From a bacterium OL-1 (GTDB lineage Bacteria; Actinomycetota; Coriobacteriia; Coriobacteriales; Atopobiaceae), in contig LM994625.1 in NCBI GenBank assembly GCA_000752675.2, positions 489,940 through 553,939 on the forward strand: a stretch of 64,000 bases of DNA. The letters run 5' to 3'. Positions 15,506-25,550 of the stretch are shown here, piece by piece. The translations under genes were made by a program, and so were the position numbers. How positions within the stretch are numbered: the first letter of the stretch is position 1; each line of letters starts with the position of its first letter. The notes under the pieces are model-generated. The model had not been told where the DNA came from and made no database searches. It worked only from the letters and a program-made list of their open reading frames with translations.

Positions 15506-15529
15506 AGCCCCGCTCGGGTGAGCGGGGCT
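15506..15529 (-). terminator. rplKA intrinsic terminator
   Basis: AGCCCCGCT and its complement form a 9-bp stem with a 6-nt loop. ATTTTTAT follows on the minus strand. It lies 23 nt past the rplA stop and separates rplKA from rplJL. Confidence 0.85.
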
Positions 15530-15552
15530 TGCGTACCACTATGCGGCTGGAG

Positions 15553-16260
15553 CTAGTCCTCCATGAAGTCGCGGGTCTTGGTGGTGTCGACCTTGATGCC
15601 AGGGCCCATGGTGGTGGAAATCACGATGGACTTGACATACTTGCCCTTGGCGCTCGAGGGCTTGACGCGCAGCAGCTCGGTGAGGAGCGCGCCGTAGTTC
15701 TCGACAAGCGCCTTGACGTCGAAGGACGCCTTACCCATGGGGACGTGGCAGATGCCGTAACGATCAGCGCGGTACTCGACGCGACCGGCCTTGAGCTCCT
15801 TGACCATCTTCTCGACATCCATGGTCACGGTACCCAGCTTGGGGTTAGGCATGAGGCCGCGGGGGCCGAGGATACGGCCGAGACGGCCGACCTTGCCCAT
15901 GAGGTTGGGCGTGGCGATGACGGCGTCGAAGTTGATGTTGCCCTTCTGGACCTCCTCGATGAGGTCGTCGGAGCCGACGATGTCGGCGCCGGCAGCCTCG
16001 GCCTCGGCGGCCTTGGCGCCCTCGGCAAAGACGGCAACGCGAACGGTCTTGCCAGTACCGTTGGGCAGCGAGATGGAGCCACGAATGTTCTGATCGGCCT
16101 TGCGGGTGTCGACGCCCAGGCGAATGGCGACCTCGACGGTCTCGTCGAACTTAGCGGAGGAGAGCTCCTTGGCGAGCGTCATGGCCTCCTTGGGCGAGTA
16201 GACCTTGCCAGCCTCAACCTTGGCGGCAGCGGCGTTATAGTTCTTTCCGTGCTTTGGCAT
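15553..16260 (-). CDS. rplA: 50S ribosomal protein L1
   Basis: L1 forms the mobile stalk at the ribosomal E site and often represses the L11-L1 mRNA. The 235-residue protein has the typical blocks ([38 protein letters not shown]). The start was placed at the ATG of MPKHGKNY, which has AGGAGG upstream; an upstream in-frame extension of 13 codons has no support. It follows rplK by 107 nt and ends before a strong terminator. Confidence 0.97.
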   Translation of the reverse strand: MPKHGKNYNAAAAKVEAGKVYSPKEAMTLAKELSSAKFDETVEVAIRLGVDTRKADQNIRGSISLPNGTGKTVRVAVFAEGAKAAEAEAAGADIVGSDDLIEEVQKGNINFDAVIATPNLMGKVGRLGRILGPRGLMPNPKLGTVTMDVEKMVKELKAGRVEYRADRYGICHVPMGKASFDVKALVENYGALLTELLRVKPSSAKGKYVKSIVISTTMGPGIKVDTTKTRDFMED

Positions 16261-16367
16261 GTGATACCTCCTGTGGTCAACGGGCTTTGGCCCTCCCACA
16301 TAGTTGGCGGCAAGCCCGCCATATCCTGAGAGGCGCCCCGTAAGGGGCGCATGGTGCCTAGTTGGTA

Positions 16368-16799
16368 CTAGTCCTCGGCGATGGTGACGCCCATGGAGCG
16401 AGCGGTGCCGGCGACGATCTTCTTGGCGGCCTCGATGTCGTTGGCGTTGAGGTCCGGCATCTTGATCTGAGCGATCTTGGTGAGCTGCTCCTGGGTAAGC
16501 TGGCCGACCTTGTCGCGCTGAGGAACGCCGGAGCCGCTCTTCAGGCCAAGCTCCTTCTTGATGAGGTGGGCCGCAGGCGGGGTCTTGGTCACGAAGTCAA
16601 AGGTGCGGTCCTCGTAGACGGTGATCTCGACGGGGATGATGTCGCCGGCCTGATCCTTGGTGGCAGCGTTGAAGGCCTGGCAGAACTGCATGATGTTGAC
16701 CTGGGCAGCACCAAGGGCGGGACCAACGGGAGGCGCGGGGTTGGCTGCGCCAGCCGGAATCTGGAGCTTGATAAAGTGAGTGACCTTCTTCTTGGGCAT
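16368..16799 (-). CDS. rplK: 50S ribosomal protein L11
   Basis: L11 binds the GTPase-associated region of 23S rRNA and is needed for RelA activation and thiostrepton binding. The 143-residue product has the proline-rich start after the N-terminal strand ([21 protein letters not shown]), given here only to residue 37 region, and the C-terminal KMPDLNAND rRNA-binding block. AGGAGGAATATC precedes the ATG. It lies 90 nt behind nusG, in the conserved order secE-nusG-rplK-rplA. Confidence 0.97.
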   Translation of the reverse strand: MPKKKVTHFIKLQIPAGAANPAPPVGPALGAAQVNIMQFCQAFNAATKDQAGDIIPVEITVYEDRTFDFVTKTPPAAHLIKKELGLKSGSGVPQRDKVGQLTQEQLTKIAQIKMPDLNANDIEAAKKIVAGTARSMGVTIAED

Positions 16800-16889
16800 G
16801 ATATTCCTCCTGGAGAGCGTGCTTTGTATCTATCTTCACGCAGGCGCCCGAGAAGCCATCCTCACCGATACGGGACCTGCCAGAAGTTC

Positions 16890-17441
16890 CTAGCTGATGA
16901 CAGAGATCTGGTCAAGCGTGAGCTCGACGGGGGTCTCGCGGCCAAAGATCATGAGCATGACCTTGACCTTGCCTGCCTCGGCGTTGACCTCGGAGACCTG
17001 GCCGTCGAAATCTGCAAGGGGACCAGAGAGAACGCGCACGGACATGCCGGGCTCGATGTTGGTCGAGGTGCGCTTGGGGGTGGGAGTGGCCGCACTGGTG
17101 CGCACGCCACCACGACGCATGATCTTGTCGAACTCGTCGCGACGGAGCGGCGTGGGCTTGCCGTCAAGGCCAACAAAGCCAGTGACGCCGGGCGTGTTAC
17201 GCACGACGGCCCAGGTGTTATCGTCTACCTCCATGCGAACGAGGACGTAGCCCGGGAAGACCTTGGCCTCCTTGGTCTCGCGCTTGCCGCCGTCCTTGAC
17301 TTCGGTGACCTCCTCGGTCGGGATCTGAATGTCCACGACCTTGTCGCCAATGCCATAGGTCTCGATGCGGTGCTCAAGATCGGTCTTGACCTTGTTCTCG
17401 TACCCGGAGTACGTGTGAATGACGTACCAGCGCTTAGCCAT
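16890..17441 (-). CDS. nusG: Transcription elongation/antitermination factor NusG
   Basis: NusG bridges RNA polymerase to Rho or the ribosome. The 183-residue protein has the NGN domain (WYVIHTYSGYENKVK...FPGYVLVRM) and a C-terminal KOW domain with VRVLSGPLADFDGQVSEV. A 20-residue linker rich in Thr, Pro and Arg sits between them (residues about 108-128). It begins 3 nt after the secE stop. No extra domain insertion like that of some Actinobacteria is seen. Confidence 0.97.
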   Translation of the reverse strand: MAKRWYVIHTYSGYENKVKTDLEHRIETYGIGDKVVDIQIPTEEVTEVKDGGKRETKEAKVFPGYVLVRMEVDDNTWAVVRNTPGVTGFVGLDGKPTPLRRDEFDKIMRRGGVRTSAATPTPKRTSTNIEPGMSVRVLSGPLADFDGQVSEVNAEAGKVKVMLMIFGRETPVELTLDQISVIS

Positions 17442-17444
17442 GGC

Positions 17445-17843
17445 CTATGCCCCCAAACTCGTGTAGCCAACGAGCAAGGCCACGATGCCGGTGTCGACAA
17501 GCCAGAGAGCAATGCCAAAGACCACGAGAGAGACGATAACGGCAACAGAGTAGTTGCGGAGCTCGTCCTTCGAGGGCCACACGACACGCTTCATCTCGGT
17601 GCGCACAGCGGCAAAGTAGTTGCTGATGCGCTTGCCAAGACCCGGCTTCTTGTTGCTCGCCTTTGCAGGCTTGTTCTGCTTCTCGGGCGCCTTGGCAGTG
17701 GCAGCAGCCGCCTGCTTACTTGCGCCCTCAGCCTTCTGGGGCTTCGAGGAAGCGGCAGAGGCAGCCTGAGCGGCCTCGCGCTCGGCGCGCTTCTGGGCAC
17801 GCGCCTTGCGGACACTCCTCTTGTTCCTGTCCTTGTTCGGCAT
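17445..17843 (-). CDS. secE: Preprotein translocase subunit SecE with long charged N-terminus
   Basis: SecE clamps SecY in the inner-membrane translocon. The 132-residue product has the conserved amphipathic helix and single membrane span at the C-terminus (MKRVVWPSKDELRNYS followed by a hydrophobic run near residues 103-125). About 70 residues of Lys/Ala-rich sequence precede it, with coiled-coil-like repeats of Ala, Lys and Gln. Such N-terminal extensions are known in actinobacterial SecE. The gene is immediately upstream of nusG. Confidence 0.95.
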   Translation of the reverse strand: MPNKDRNKRSVRKARAQKRAEREAAQAASAASSKPQKAEGASKQAAAATAKAPEKQNKPAKASNKKPGLGKRISNYFAAVRTEMKRVVWPSKDELRNYSVAVIVSLVVFGIALWLVDTGIVALLVGYTSLGA

Positions 17844-17880
17844 CCTCGCGACTCCTAAAAGACTGGCCTTTACATGGAAA

Positions 17881-17906
17881 CCGGCTAACCCCGAAGGGAA
17901 AGCCGG
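17881..17906 (-). terminator. Hairpin between tRNA-Trp and secE
   Basis: CCGGCT and AGCCGG enclose a 14-nt loop, followed on the minus strand by TTTCC. It may be a weak terminator or a processing signal that separates the tRNA from the secE mRNA. Confidence 0.4.
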
Positions 17907-17916
17907 TGGGAAATTC

Positions 17917-17992
17917 TGGCACGCCAGGAAGGACTCGAACCCTCAACACTCGGTTTTGGAGACCGATGCTCTACCAATTGAACTACTGGCGT
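17917..17992 (-). tRNA. tRNA-Trp (CCA)
   Basis: The 76-nt gene folds into a full cloverleaf with acceptor pair ACGCCAG/CTGGCGT, anticodon loop CTCCAAA and encoded 3' CCA. The anticodon CCA reads UGG. It lies between rpmG and secE, as in several bacteria. Confidence 0.97.
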
Positions 17993-18009
17993 GTGTGGAC
18001 CCACCTAGT

Positions 18010-18159
18010 TTAGCGGGTCTCGCGGTGAAGCGTGTGCTTACGGCACCACGGACAATACTTCTTCATCTCAAGACGATCAGGGGTGTTCGCCTTGTTCTTG
18101 GTCGTGGTGTAGTTGCGGCGCTTGCACTCGGTGCATGCAAGTGTAACAAGTGTACGCAT
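18010..18159 (-). CDS. rpmG: 50S ribosomal protein L33, zinc-binding form
   Basis: A 49-residue protein beginning [12 protein letters not shown]. The paired cysteines CTEC and CPWC show it is the zinc-binding (C+) form of L33, which zinc-starved bacteria can replace with a cysteine-free paralogue. AGGAGGATTC precedes the ATG. It is followed within 18 nt by tRNA-Trp and then secE. This matches the Bacillus order rpmGB-secE-nusG. Confidence 0.96.
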   Translation of the reverse strand: MRTLVTLACTECKRRNYTTTKNKANTPDRLEMKKYCPWCRKHTLHRETR

Positions 18160-18218
18160 GAATCCTCCTGAGACACCATGTCACTTCGAGGCCATCCTCG
18201 AAGATGGCGCGGTGGAGA

Positions 18219-18248
18219 ACGTTACCATTACCTAACGCTTCCTGTCAA
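18219..18248 (-). promoter_or_regulatory. Promoter of the rpmG-tRNA-Trp-secE-nusG unit
   Basis: On the minus strand a perfect -35 TTGACA (18243-18248) is followed after 18 nt by TAACGT (18219-18224). The transcribed leader holds an 8-bp hairpin at 18184-18203 (CTTCGAGG with its complement around CCAT), 25 nt before the rpmG start, which may affect translation. Confidence 0.65.
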
Positions 18249-18367
18249 GTTAACGTCCATTCTGTGGATTACCTCACATAACATCCACGCGATAGGTAGT
18301 CCTGCTTGCACGATGGAAGCGCTGAGAAACGCGTGGCCCAGAGCCTTTAGGCGCGAATCTCAAGAGA

Positions 18368-18399
18368 AGGGCCCGACACCCTTGCGGATGCCGGGCCTT
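18368..18399 (-). terminator. tuf terminator-like hairpin
   Basis: A long imperfect stem (AAGGCCCGGCATCC with GGGTGTCGGGCCCTT, loop GCAA) lies 21 nt past the tuf stop. The U-tract is weak (CTTCTCTTG), so termination efficiency is uncertain. Confidence 0.6.
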
Positions 18400-18419
18400 G
18401 AGGTCACTTCAAAGAGAAG

Positions 18420-19625
18420 TTACTCGACAATCGTGGAGACACGACCATCGCCGACGGTGTGACCGCCCTCGCGGATAGCGAAGCGCAGGCCCTCCTCCAT
18501 AGCGATGGGGTGGATGAGCTCGCACGCGATGGTGACGTGGTCGCCGGGCATAGCCATCTCGACCTTGTTGCCATCCTTGTCGGTGAGCTCGGTGATGTCA
18601 CCAGTCACGTCAGTGGTGCGGAAGTAGAACTGGGGACGATAGCCGGAGAAGAACGGGGTGTGACGGCCACCCTCCTCCTTGGTGAGGACGTAAATCTCGC
18701 CGGTGAACTTGGTGTGCGGGGTAACCGAACCGGGCTTGCAGAGAACCTGGCCACGCTCGATGTCCTCGCGCTTGATGCCACGGAGCAGGATGCCCACGTT
18801 GTCGCCAGCCTCGCAGAAGTCCAGCGTCTTGCGGAACATCTCGATGCCGGTAGCGACGGAGGTCTGGGTGGGCTTGATGCCAACGATCTCAACGGGCTCG
18901 TTGAGCTTGAGCTCGCCGCGCTCGACACGGCCGGTAGCGACGGTACCGCGGCCGGAGATGGTCATGACATCCTCGACGGCCATCAGGAACGGCTTCTCGT
19001 TGTCACGAGCAGGCGTGGGAATGTAGGAGTCAACGGTGTGCATGAGCTCGATGATGGAATCAACCCACTTCTGCTCGCCGTTGAGGGCGCCGAGAGCGGA
19101 GCCACGGATGATCGGGGTGTTGTCGCCGTCGTAGCCATACTCGGAGAGCAGGTCGCGGGTCTCCATCTCGACCAGGTCGATGAGCTCCTCGTCGTCGACC
19201 ATGTCGCACTTGTTCAGGAAGACGATGATGTACTTAACGCCGACCTGACGGGCAAGCAGGATGTGCTCGCGGGTCTGGGCCATGGGGCCGTCGGTAGCGG
19301 CGATAACGAGGATGGCGCCATCCATCTGAGCAGCGCCGGAAATCATGTTCTTGACGTAGTCGGCGTGGCCGGGGCAGTCAACGTGAGCGTAGTGGCGCTC
19401 CCAGGTCTCATACTCGACGTGAGCAACGGAGATGGTAATGCCGCGCTGACGCTCCTCGGGAGCCTTGTCGATGTTCTCGAAGGCGGTGTACTCAGCCTTG
19501 CAGCCCTCGGTCTCGGAGAGAACCTTGGTGATGGCCGCGGTCAGCGTAGTCTTGCCGTGGTCGACGTGACCAATGGTACCGATGTTTACGTGCGGCTTAG
19601 AACGATCGAACTTCTCCTTGGCCAT
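18420..19625 (-). CDS. tuf: Elongation factor Tu
   Basis: EF-Tu delivers aminoacyl-tRNA to the ribosome. The 401-residue product starts [19 protein letters not shown] and has the G1 motif [10 protein letters not shown]3 DCPGH, G4 NKCD and G5 SAL. The start was placed at the ATG with AAGGAGGATT upstream; an in-frame extension of 14 codons is ignored. It follows tRNA-Tyr, tRNA-Thr and tRNA-Met on the same strand, which recalls the E. coli thrU-tyrU-glyT-thrT-tufB operon, and likely shares their promoter. Confidence 0.98.
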   Translation of the reverse strand: MAKEKFDRSKPHVNIGTIGHVDHGKTTLTAAITKVLSETEGCKAEYTAFENIDKAPEERQRGITISVAHVEYETWERHYAHVDCPGHADYVKNMISGAAQMDGAILVIAATDGPMAQTREHILLARQVGVKYIIVFLNKCDMVDDEELIDLVEMETRDLLSEYGYDGDNTPIIRGSALGALNGEQKWVDSIIELMHTVDSYIPTPARDNEKPFLMAVEDVMTISGRGTVATGRVERGELKLNEPVEIVGIKPTQTSVATGIEMFRKTLDFCEAGDNVGILLRGIKREDIERGQVLCKPGSVTPHTKFTGEIYVLTKEEGGRHTPFFSGYRPQFYFRTTDVTGDITELTDKDGNKVEMAMPGDHVTIACELIHPIAMEEGLRFAIREGGHTVGDGRVSTIVE

Positions 19626-19722
19626 TGCCAATCCTCCTTTTGGAACGAACCTCTCCGGCCATTCCATGGTACAGAAATACGCCTATTTATGCTCAGCGGC
19701 GCCGAAGCGCCGCAGAAAAGCC

Positions 19723-19799
19723 TGGTACCGGTGACTGGATTCGAACCAGTGACATCGCGGGTATGAGCCGCGTGCTCTAACCAGCTGAGCTACACCGGC
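19723..19799 (-). tRNA. tRNA-Met (CAT), elongator type
   Basis: A 77-nt cloverleaf with anticodon loop CTCATAC and 3' CCA. Anticodon stem CGCGG/CCGCG lacks the three consecutive G-C pairs of initiator tRNA, and the first acceptor pair is G-U rather than the initiator mismatch, so it is an elongator methionine tRNA. Confidence 0.93.
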
Positions 19800-19821
19800 A
19801 TGGAGCCGTGCACTTGAAAAA

Positions 19822-19897
19822 TGGAGCCCGCGACCGGATTCGAACCGGTGACCTCTTCGTTACCAACGAAGTGCTCTACCGACTGAGCTACACGGGC
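19822..19897 (-). tRNA. tRNA-Thr (GGT)
   Basis: A 76-nt cloverleaf with acceptor GCCCGTG/CGCGGGC, anticodon loop TTGGTAA and encoded CCA. It decodes ACC and ACU. One nucleotide separates its 5' end from the CCA of tRNA-Tyr, so both must be cut from one precursor. Confidence 0.95.
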
Positions 19898-19898
19898 A

Positions 19899-19982
19899 TG
19901 GTGGGGATGCTTGGACTCGAACCAAGGAACCCAGAGGGAGCGGATTTACAGTCCGCCGCAGTTGCCGCTGTGCCACATCCCC
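19899..19982 (-). tRNA. tRNA-Tyr (GTA)
   Basis: An 84-nt class II tRNA with long variable arm, anticodon loop CTGTAAA and 3' CCA. It is the first tRNA behind the promoter at 20031-20059. Confidence 0.95.
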
Positions 19983-20030
19983 ATTCCGTTTTCAAGTACC
20001 GCACGGGGCGAACCCCCTGCAGCGGAGTGA

Positions 20031-20059
20031 ATAATACGACGTGGAAATAATCCTGTCAA
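20031..20059 (-). promoter_or_regulatory. Promoter of the tRNA-Tyr/Thr/Met-tuf unit
   Basis: On the minus strand TTGACA (20054-20059) and TATTAT (20031-20036) are separated by exactly 17 nt. It is the best consensus promoter seen in the window and sits 49 nt upstream of the mature tRNA-Tyr, as expected for a stable-RNA promoter. Confidence 0.85.
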
Positions 20060-20214
20060 CGCGTACCCCGGTACCGGGCGTATCTACCCCACGATTCCCG
20101 CACAATTCGCGCAAACTCGCAGGTAGATCTAGTGGGCTACATGACTGTCACCGCATGGCGATGGGCCTTGGGAGCACCTTCTTGCACCTGCGGGCCTACC
20201 GCTTACAAAAGAAA

Positions 20215-20245
20215 TTCGGCCGGAGGCAGCTGTCTCCGGCCGGAA
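20215..20245 (-). terminator. Terminator behind tRNA-Thr (TGT)
   Basis: CTCCGGCCG arms around an 8-nt loop are followed on the minus strand by AATTTCTTTTG. It ends the transcript containing tRNA-Thr (TGT), only 7 nt past the tRNA. Confidence 0.8.
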
Positions 20246-20251
20246 GGTTTC

Positions 20252-20326
20252 TGGAGCCGGTAGAGGGAGTCGAACCCACAACCCACGGTTTACAAAACCG
20301 TTGCTCTGCCATTGAGCCATACCGGC
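20252..20326 (-). tRNA. tRNA-Thr (TGT)
   Basis: A 75-nt cloverleaf with acceptor GCCGGTA/TACCGGC, anticodon loop TTTGTAA and 3' CCA. It decodes ACA and wobble codons. It lies 62 nt past the rae1 stop and may be read from the cysS-rlmB-rae1 transcript. Confidence 0.95.
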
Positions 20327-20388
20327 GGTGAGGACATGATAGCGTGTTTGGACCAATCTGGCACGCGAGGGGGACAGAAGGCCTGCCC

Positions 20389-20976
20389 CTACCTACGTCC
20401 GCGCAGCTTGTCCAGCTTGGCGCGCGTCTCTTCGTCGAGCCTGTCCTCCAGGCTCAGATGCGTGTGCGACCCTCGCTCACGCGCCTCTTCAACGCCTTGG
20501 TTCACGATGCTCATGTTCTGGGCGAGAAGCGCACTCGAGACTGTGGTCACCGGAATCCCGCCCACGGTGTAGCGGATGGTGTTGTCCGAGGTCACGAGCA
20601 GCACGTCCCTCTCTGCATGGCGCGCCTCGGTGACCAGGCGCTCTATGACCGTGTCGGCAGACTCTCCCGTGCGCGAGAAGACCACGCGCACGCCCGCCGT
20701 GCTCCAGTTGGGGCGCTCGCTCGAGAGGTTGCCCGCCGCATCGAAGACCACCACGGGTTCGTAACTGCCCTGGGCATAGGCAGCCACGTCGGCGACGAGC
20801 GCCTCGCGGGCGCGGTCAAATGGGTCGTGTCCATAAGGGTCGCGCGAGAGGTGCGCCACGTCTGCCAGTGCGCCGGCGCCTGCGTGCTCGTCGATGAGCG
20901 CGGCATAGCGCGGGGTCCCGTGGACCACGTTGTAGCCGTCGACCACGAGAAGCGCAAGACGCGGGCGCCTAGGCAT
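20389..20976 (-). CDS. rae1: Rae1/YacP-like NYN-domain endoribonuclease
   Basis: The 195-residue protein matches the Rae1 (YacP) family, PIN/NYN-fold nucleases that in Bacillus cleave mRNA on the ribosome. Acidic catalytic-type residues are visible in VVDGYNVV, VVVFDA, FSRTGESADTVIERL and VTSDNTIR. The N-terminus starts directly at the fold, and the last 50 residues are charged helix. It overlaps the end of rlmB by 8 nt and has GAGGGGG upstream within rlmB. The order cysS-rlmB-rae1 is the same as in Bacillus, which supports the assignment. Confidence 0.88.
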   Translation of the reverse strand: MPRRPRLALLVVDGYNVVHGTPRYAALIDEHAGAGALADVAHLSRDPYGHDPFDRAREALVADVAAYAQGSYEPVVVFDAAGNLSSERPNWSTAGVRVVFSRTGESADTVIERLVTEARHAERDVLLVTSDNTIRYTVGGIPVTTVSSALLAQNMSIVNQGVEEARERGSHTHLSLEDRLDEETRAKLDKLRGRR

Positions 20977-21955
20977 CCGAGCGCGCCCCCTCGCTCACGC
21001 GGCGAAGCCACTCGTAGCACATGACCGTGGTTGCCTGGGCAACATTGAGCGACTCAACACGCCCGCGCTGCGGAAGCCTGGCACCAAAGTCGCAGTGGTC
21101 AAGCACCAGGCGGGAGATACCCTCCCCCTCCGAGCCCATGACGAGGGCAAGCCTGCCGTAGACAGGCGCGTGCCACACGTCCTGCTCCGCGTGCTCGGTT
21201 GCGGCGCACGCCCAGAAGCCAGCCTCTTTGAGCTGGTCGATCGCACGGGCAAGGTTGGGGACCTGCGCTATGGGGAGGTGCAGCACCGCGCCTGCTGAGG
21301 TCTTGTAGGCGCCCGGGCCAACCGTGGCGGCGCGCGCATTGGCAACGACCACACCCGCTGCGCCCACGACCTCGGCAGAGCGCACGATGGCACCAAAGTT
21401 GCCCTCGTCCGTCACGTGGTCAAGCACAACCACCAGGGCGTCTCCCTCGCCCGCTGCGGCAATGACGTCCTCGATGGTCGCGTACGAGAAGGGCTTGGTC
21501 CGCACGACGATGCCCTGGTGGGCACCGTGGCTCGAGAGGCGATCTAGGCGGGAGCGCGGGACTACCTCGCACTCCACGCCGGCATCGGCAAGCCTGCGCA
21601 CCAGCGTGTCAAGCGTCTTGTCAGTCCCTTCGGACGAGCCAGCGCCATCCTGCACGTAGGCGGTGCGAATGGGAATGCCAGCGTCAAGCGCCTCTGCAAC
21701 GGCGCGGCGCCCCTCGATGAGGTCGGAGCCAAGCGTCGCAGGACGCTGCTGGTCCTGGCGGTTACCCGCACGCTGCGGGCGTGTAGCGGAACGCTGGGGG
21801 CCGCGCTGGCCGCGGCTCCCCTGACCCTGACGGCCACCGCTTCCACCCGCGCGCTGATCGCGTCCGCGGTACCGGCCGCCACGGCCAGCTTGAGAAGAGC
21901 CCTGCCCCTTGCGGGAGGGGCCGCGGCGTGCGTCGCCTCGTGCCATTCTCATCAC
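20969..21955 (-). CDS. rlmB: TrmH/RlmB-family 23S rRNA (guanosine-2'-O-)-methyltransferase
   Basis: This is a SPOUT-class ribose methyltransferase of the RlmB group, which modifies a conserved guanosine of 23S rRNA. Motif 1 is VVLDHVTDEGNFGAIVRSAE, motif 2 LVMGSEGEGIS and motif 3 ESLNVAQATTVMCYE, forming the C-terminal knot that binds S-adenosylmethionine. The first 75 residues are a low-complexity basic tail rich in Arg, Gly and Gln, probably RNA binding, before the substrate-binding domain (LIEGRRAVAEAL). The ATG follows the cysS stop directly. Confidence 0.9.
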   Translation of the reverse strand: MMRMARGDARRGPSRKGQGSSQAGRGGRYRGRDQRAGGSGGRQGQGSRGQRGPQRSATRPQRAGNRQDQQRPATLGSDLIEGRRAVAEALDAGIPIRTAYVQDGAGSSEGTDKTLDTLVRRLADAGVECEVVPRSRLDRLSSHGAHQGIVVRTKPFSYATIEDVIAAAGEGDALVVVLDHVTDEGNFGAIVRSAEVVGAAGVVVANARAATVGPGAYKTSAGAVLHLPIAQVPNLARAIDQLKEAGFWACAATEHAEQDVWHAPVYGRLALVMGSEGEGISRLVLDHCDFGARLPQRGRVESLNVAQATTVMCYEWLRRVSEGARSDA

Positions 21956-23416
<1,461 letters not shown>

Positions 23417-23491
23417 GGTTTGCTCCTTGGGATGTGTGCACAAGTACTGGCATTGTAGCAGCACACCGGGGAGCAACTGGAGAGGGGCCTC

Positions 23492-24442
23492 CTAGGCGGC
23501 CAAGCCCAGCACACCCGCACCGTACGCGGCCATGGCACCCTGACCCGTGACCGTCGACGCCTCGACGGTGCCCGCGCAGCGCCCTACCAGCGCCTTGGTA
23601 CCGTCGAGCACCTCAAAGCTGGCGGTTGCGGTTCCGCTGTAGCTTCCCGTGCCGGTGACGACGGCAAGCGCGGTGCCCACGGCGTCGTTGCCAACGTAGC
23701 TCACCGTGTAGTCGGTGCCCTCGGTGAGGGTCGCGCCGTCAAGGGTCACCGTTACCTGCGGCGTCACGGTCTGCCCTGCATACACCGCATCCTCTACCGT
23801 GACGGTTGCATTCTGAAGCGAGATGGGGCCGGGCGCCGACACCGGGCTCGCCACGTACCAGTAGGCGTTTGCGTTGGAGACGCGCACGCTCACGCACTCG
23901 TCAAGCGGCGAGGTGGCGCCCGTGAGCGAGTCGTGGGCAAAAAAGGTGCCGGTCTTCTCGTCGTAGCCCAGGAGCGTCACGGCATGCGGGTTACCGGCGC
24001 TCGTGTACAGCACGATGCCCGCGGGATTCTCGTCAAGCAGGGCAAGAAGCTCTGCGATTCTCTCTGCCACGGTCGAGCCCGTGATGTAGCCGTGCTCCAC
24101 GGTGTAGGCGGCATCCTGCGTGCTCACCGAGAAGCTGAAAGGCAGGCCACCGGAAGACGGAATGGAAGAGGTGGTAATCGAGCTCCAGTCCTGGTCGCCA
24201 TTGAGAAGCGCCGCCCGGCGAAGCATGTTGGTGGCGGCATAGATGGTGCATCGCCCGGTGCTGCCAGGCTCGTTCACAAAGACGTCGTCGGCCAAGGTCT
24301 CGTCGAGCGTGGTGGCATGCGCCCTGGTAAGGCCCAGCGAGAGGGCAAGGACGAGCCCCGCGACGAGGGCAACGCATGCGAGAAGCACGCGAGTGGCGCC
24401 AACGGCGCCAGTAGCGGGGAGTTTGCCTGCAGTGATGGACAT
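23492..24442 (-). CDS. Secreted C39-like cysteine peptidase with Ig-like domain
   Basis: The 316-residue product has an N-terminal membrane segment near residues 18-40 ending AHA, consistent with signal peptidase I cleavage, so it is exported. Residues about 50-185 resemble the papain/C39-like fold: Cys65 in STGRCTIYAA, His153 in GNPHAVTLLGYD and Asp171 in FAHDS form a plausible catalytic triad. Residues about 210-290 are an Ig-like repeat with LTEGTDYTVSYVGND. No sorting signal was found, although the C-terminus is hydrophobic. The substrate is unknown; it could cleave cell-wall peptides or act as a bacteriocin-type processing enzyme. It sits between ispF and cysS in place of genes found there in Bacillus. 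Confidence 0.65.
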   Translation of the reverse strand: MSITAGKLPATGAVGATRVLLACVALVAGLVLALSLGLTRAHATTLDETLADDVFVNEPGSTGRCTIYAATNMLRRAALLNGDQDWSSITTSSIPSSGGLPFSFSVSTQDAAYTVEHGYITGSTVAERIAELLALLDENPAGIVLYTSAGNPHAVTLLGYDEKTGTFFAHDSLTGATSPLDECVSVRVSNANAYWYVASPVSAPGPISLQNATVTVEDAVYAGQTVTPQVTVTLDGATLTEGTDYTVSYVGNDAVGTALAVVTGTGSYSGTATASFEVLDGTKALVGRCAGTVEASTVTGQGAMAAYGAGVLGLAA

Positions 24443-24570
24443 GTGCGATTCCTTCCCGGCCGCGCGGGTTGGGGCAATGTCGTTCTGTCGAAGTGCAAAG
24501 GTGCCTAGATCGTGATGTGGCGCGTGGTGCGATGGTGCAATGATTCAAGTGCGTGGTACATCGTGCGCGG

Positions 24571-24627
24571 CCTGTCCAGATACGCGCGGAACGGGAGCCA
24601 TATCCCGCCGCGCGTATGCAGAACAGG
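24571..24627. repeat. 57-nt stem-loop upstream of the secreted peptidase gene
   Basis: Three nested pairings, CCTGT/ACAGG, ATACGCGCG/CGCGCGTAT and CGGGA/TCCCG, give a strong hairpin in the 470-bp gap between ispF and the secreted protein gene. It lies about 130 bp upstream of the start codon and has no U-tract on either side. Confidence 0.6.
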
Positions 24628-24779
24628 GTAACCCCAGGCCTGCGGGGCACACGAAGTTTGCTCAGAGTCTCCCAGAGGCCTGCATCTCATGACCATCAAA
24701 TAAGTACAGGCTTGAATGGCGCCTATAGGAGTTGGTGTGACGCGACGGGCGTCGTGGTATGGCGCAGCAGATGGCACCG

Positions 24780-24853
24780 TTGTTACCGGCCCGCTACGTA
24801 GTCCGGAGGGCCATCTGGGCAAATGCGCCGCACGGCCAACACGCCGGCAACAA
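24780..24853. repeat. Inverted TTGTTACCGGC motif pair
   Basis: TTGTTACCGGC at 24780-24790 and GCCGGCAACAA at 24843-24853 are inverted copies with one mismatch, 52 nt apart. The same core motif occurs three times at 13934-14041. The run CTGGGCAAAT precedes the right-hand copy here and the first copy there at the same distance. The rest of the gap 24443-24912 shows no gene. Confidence 0.5.
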
Positions 24854-24912
24854 GGGCGGAACCGAGAGGCCCAATCGTGCGAGAGGAACTTTCGCACCAT
24901 CCCCGAGGGGAG

Positions 24913-25398
24913 TTACCGGCCATTCTCCTTATCGAGAAGCACCACAGACCAGGCGGCTATGCCCTCCTCGCGTCCCACAAAGCCAAGGTGCTCCGTTGTG
25001 GTTGCCTTGACACCCACCTGTGACACGTCGACACCCATGGCCTGCGCCATGGTCTGGCGCATCTGCTCGCGGTAGGGCGCGAGCTTTGGCGCCTGGGCAG
25101 CAACGGTGCAGTCCGCATCGATAAGCGAGAAGCCCTGCTCGCGGGCAAGTCCCATCACGCACGAGAGCAGGACCATGGAGTCCGCCCCCTCGTAGGCTGG
25201 GTCGGTATCGGGGAAAAGCTGGCCGATGTCACCGGCCCGCATGGCACCCAGGATGGCGTCCATGAGGGCATGTGCCAGAACGTCCGCATCGGAGTGCCCC
25301 GCCAGGCCTCGCTCGCTGGGCACGGTGACACCGCCAAGCACAAGGGGGCGTCCCTCTGTGAAGGCGTGAACGTCGAAGCCATGTCCAATGCGAGTCAT
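24913..25398 (-). CDS. ispF: 2-C-methyl-D-erythritol 2,4-cyclodiphosphate synthase
   Basis: IspF makes the cyclic diphosphate of the MEP isoprenoid pathway. The 161-residue product has the zinc ligands Asp and His of GHGFDVH (residues 5-11) and the later His in AGHSDADVLAHA, and the C-terminal KATTTEHLGFVGRE block. The start was taken at MTRIGHG, with GGAGGTGGG upstream; a 7-codon extension is possible. It lies 152 nt behind ispD on the same strand. Length is normal. Confidence 0.96.
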   Translation of the reverse strand: MTRIGHGFDVHAFTEGRPLVLGGVTVPSERGLAGHSDADVLAHALMDAILGAMRAGDIGQLFPDTDPAYEGADSMVLLSCVMGLAREQGFSLIDADCTVAAQAPKLAPYREQMRQTMAQAMGVDVSQVGVKATTTEHLGFVGREEGIAAWSVVLLDKENGR

Positions 25399-25550
25399 GT
25401 CCGCCCACCTCCGGGGCATGCGCCTGGCTACCTGTCTGTGCAGTGGTCCTTTGCAGAGTGAATCATAAGCATTTTATACGCGAGAGCCGCAGAAACGGGC
25501 CCTTGGGCATCACCACAACGCCGAAGGGCGCCACGCGACAAGAAGGCCAG

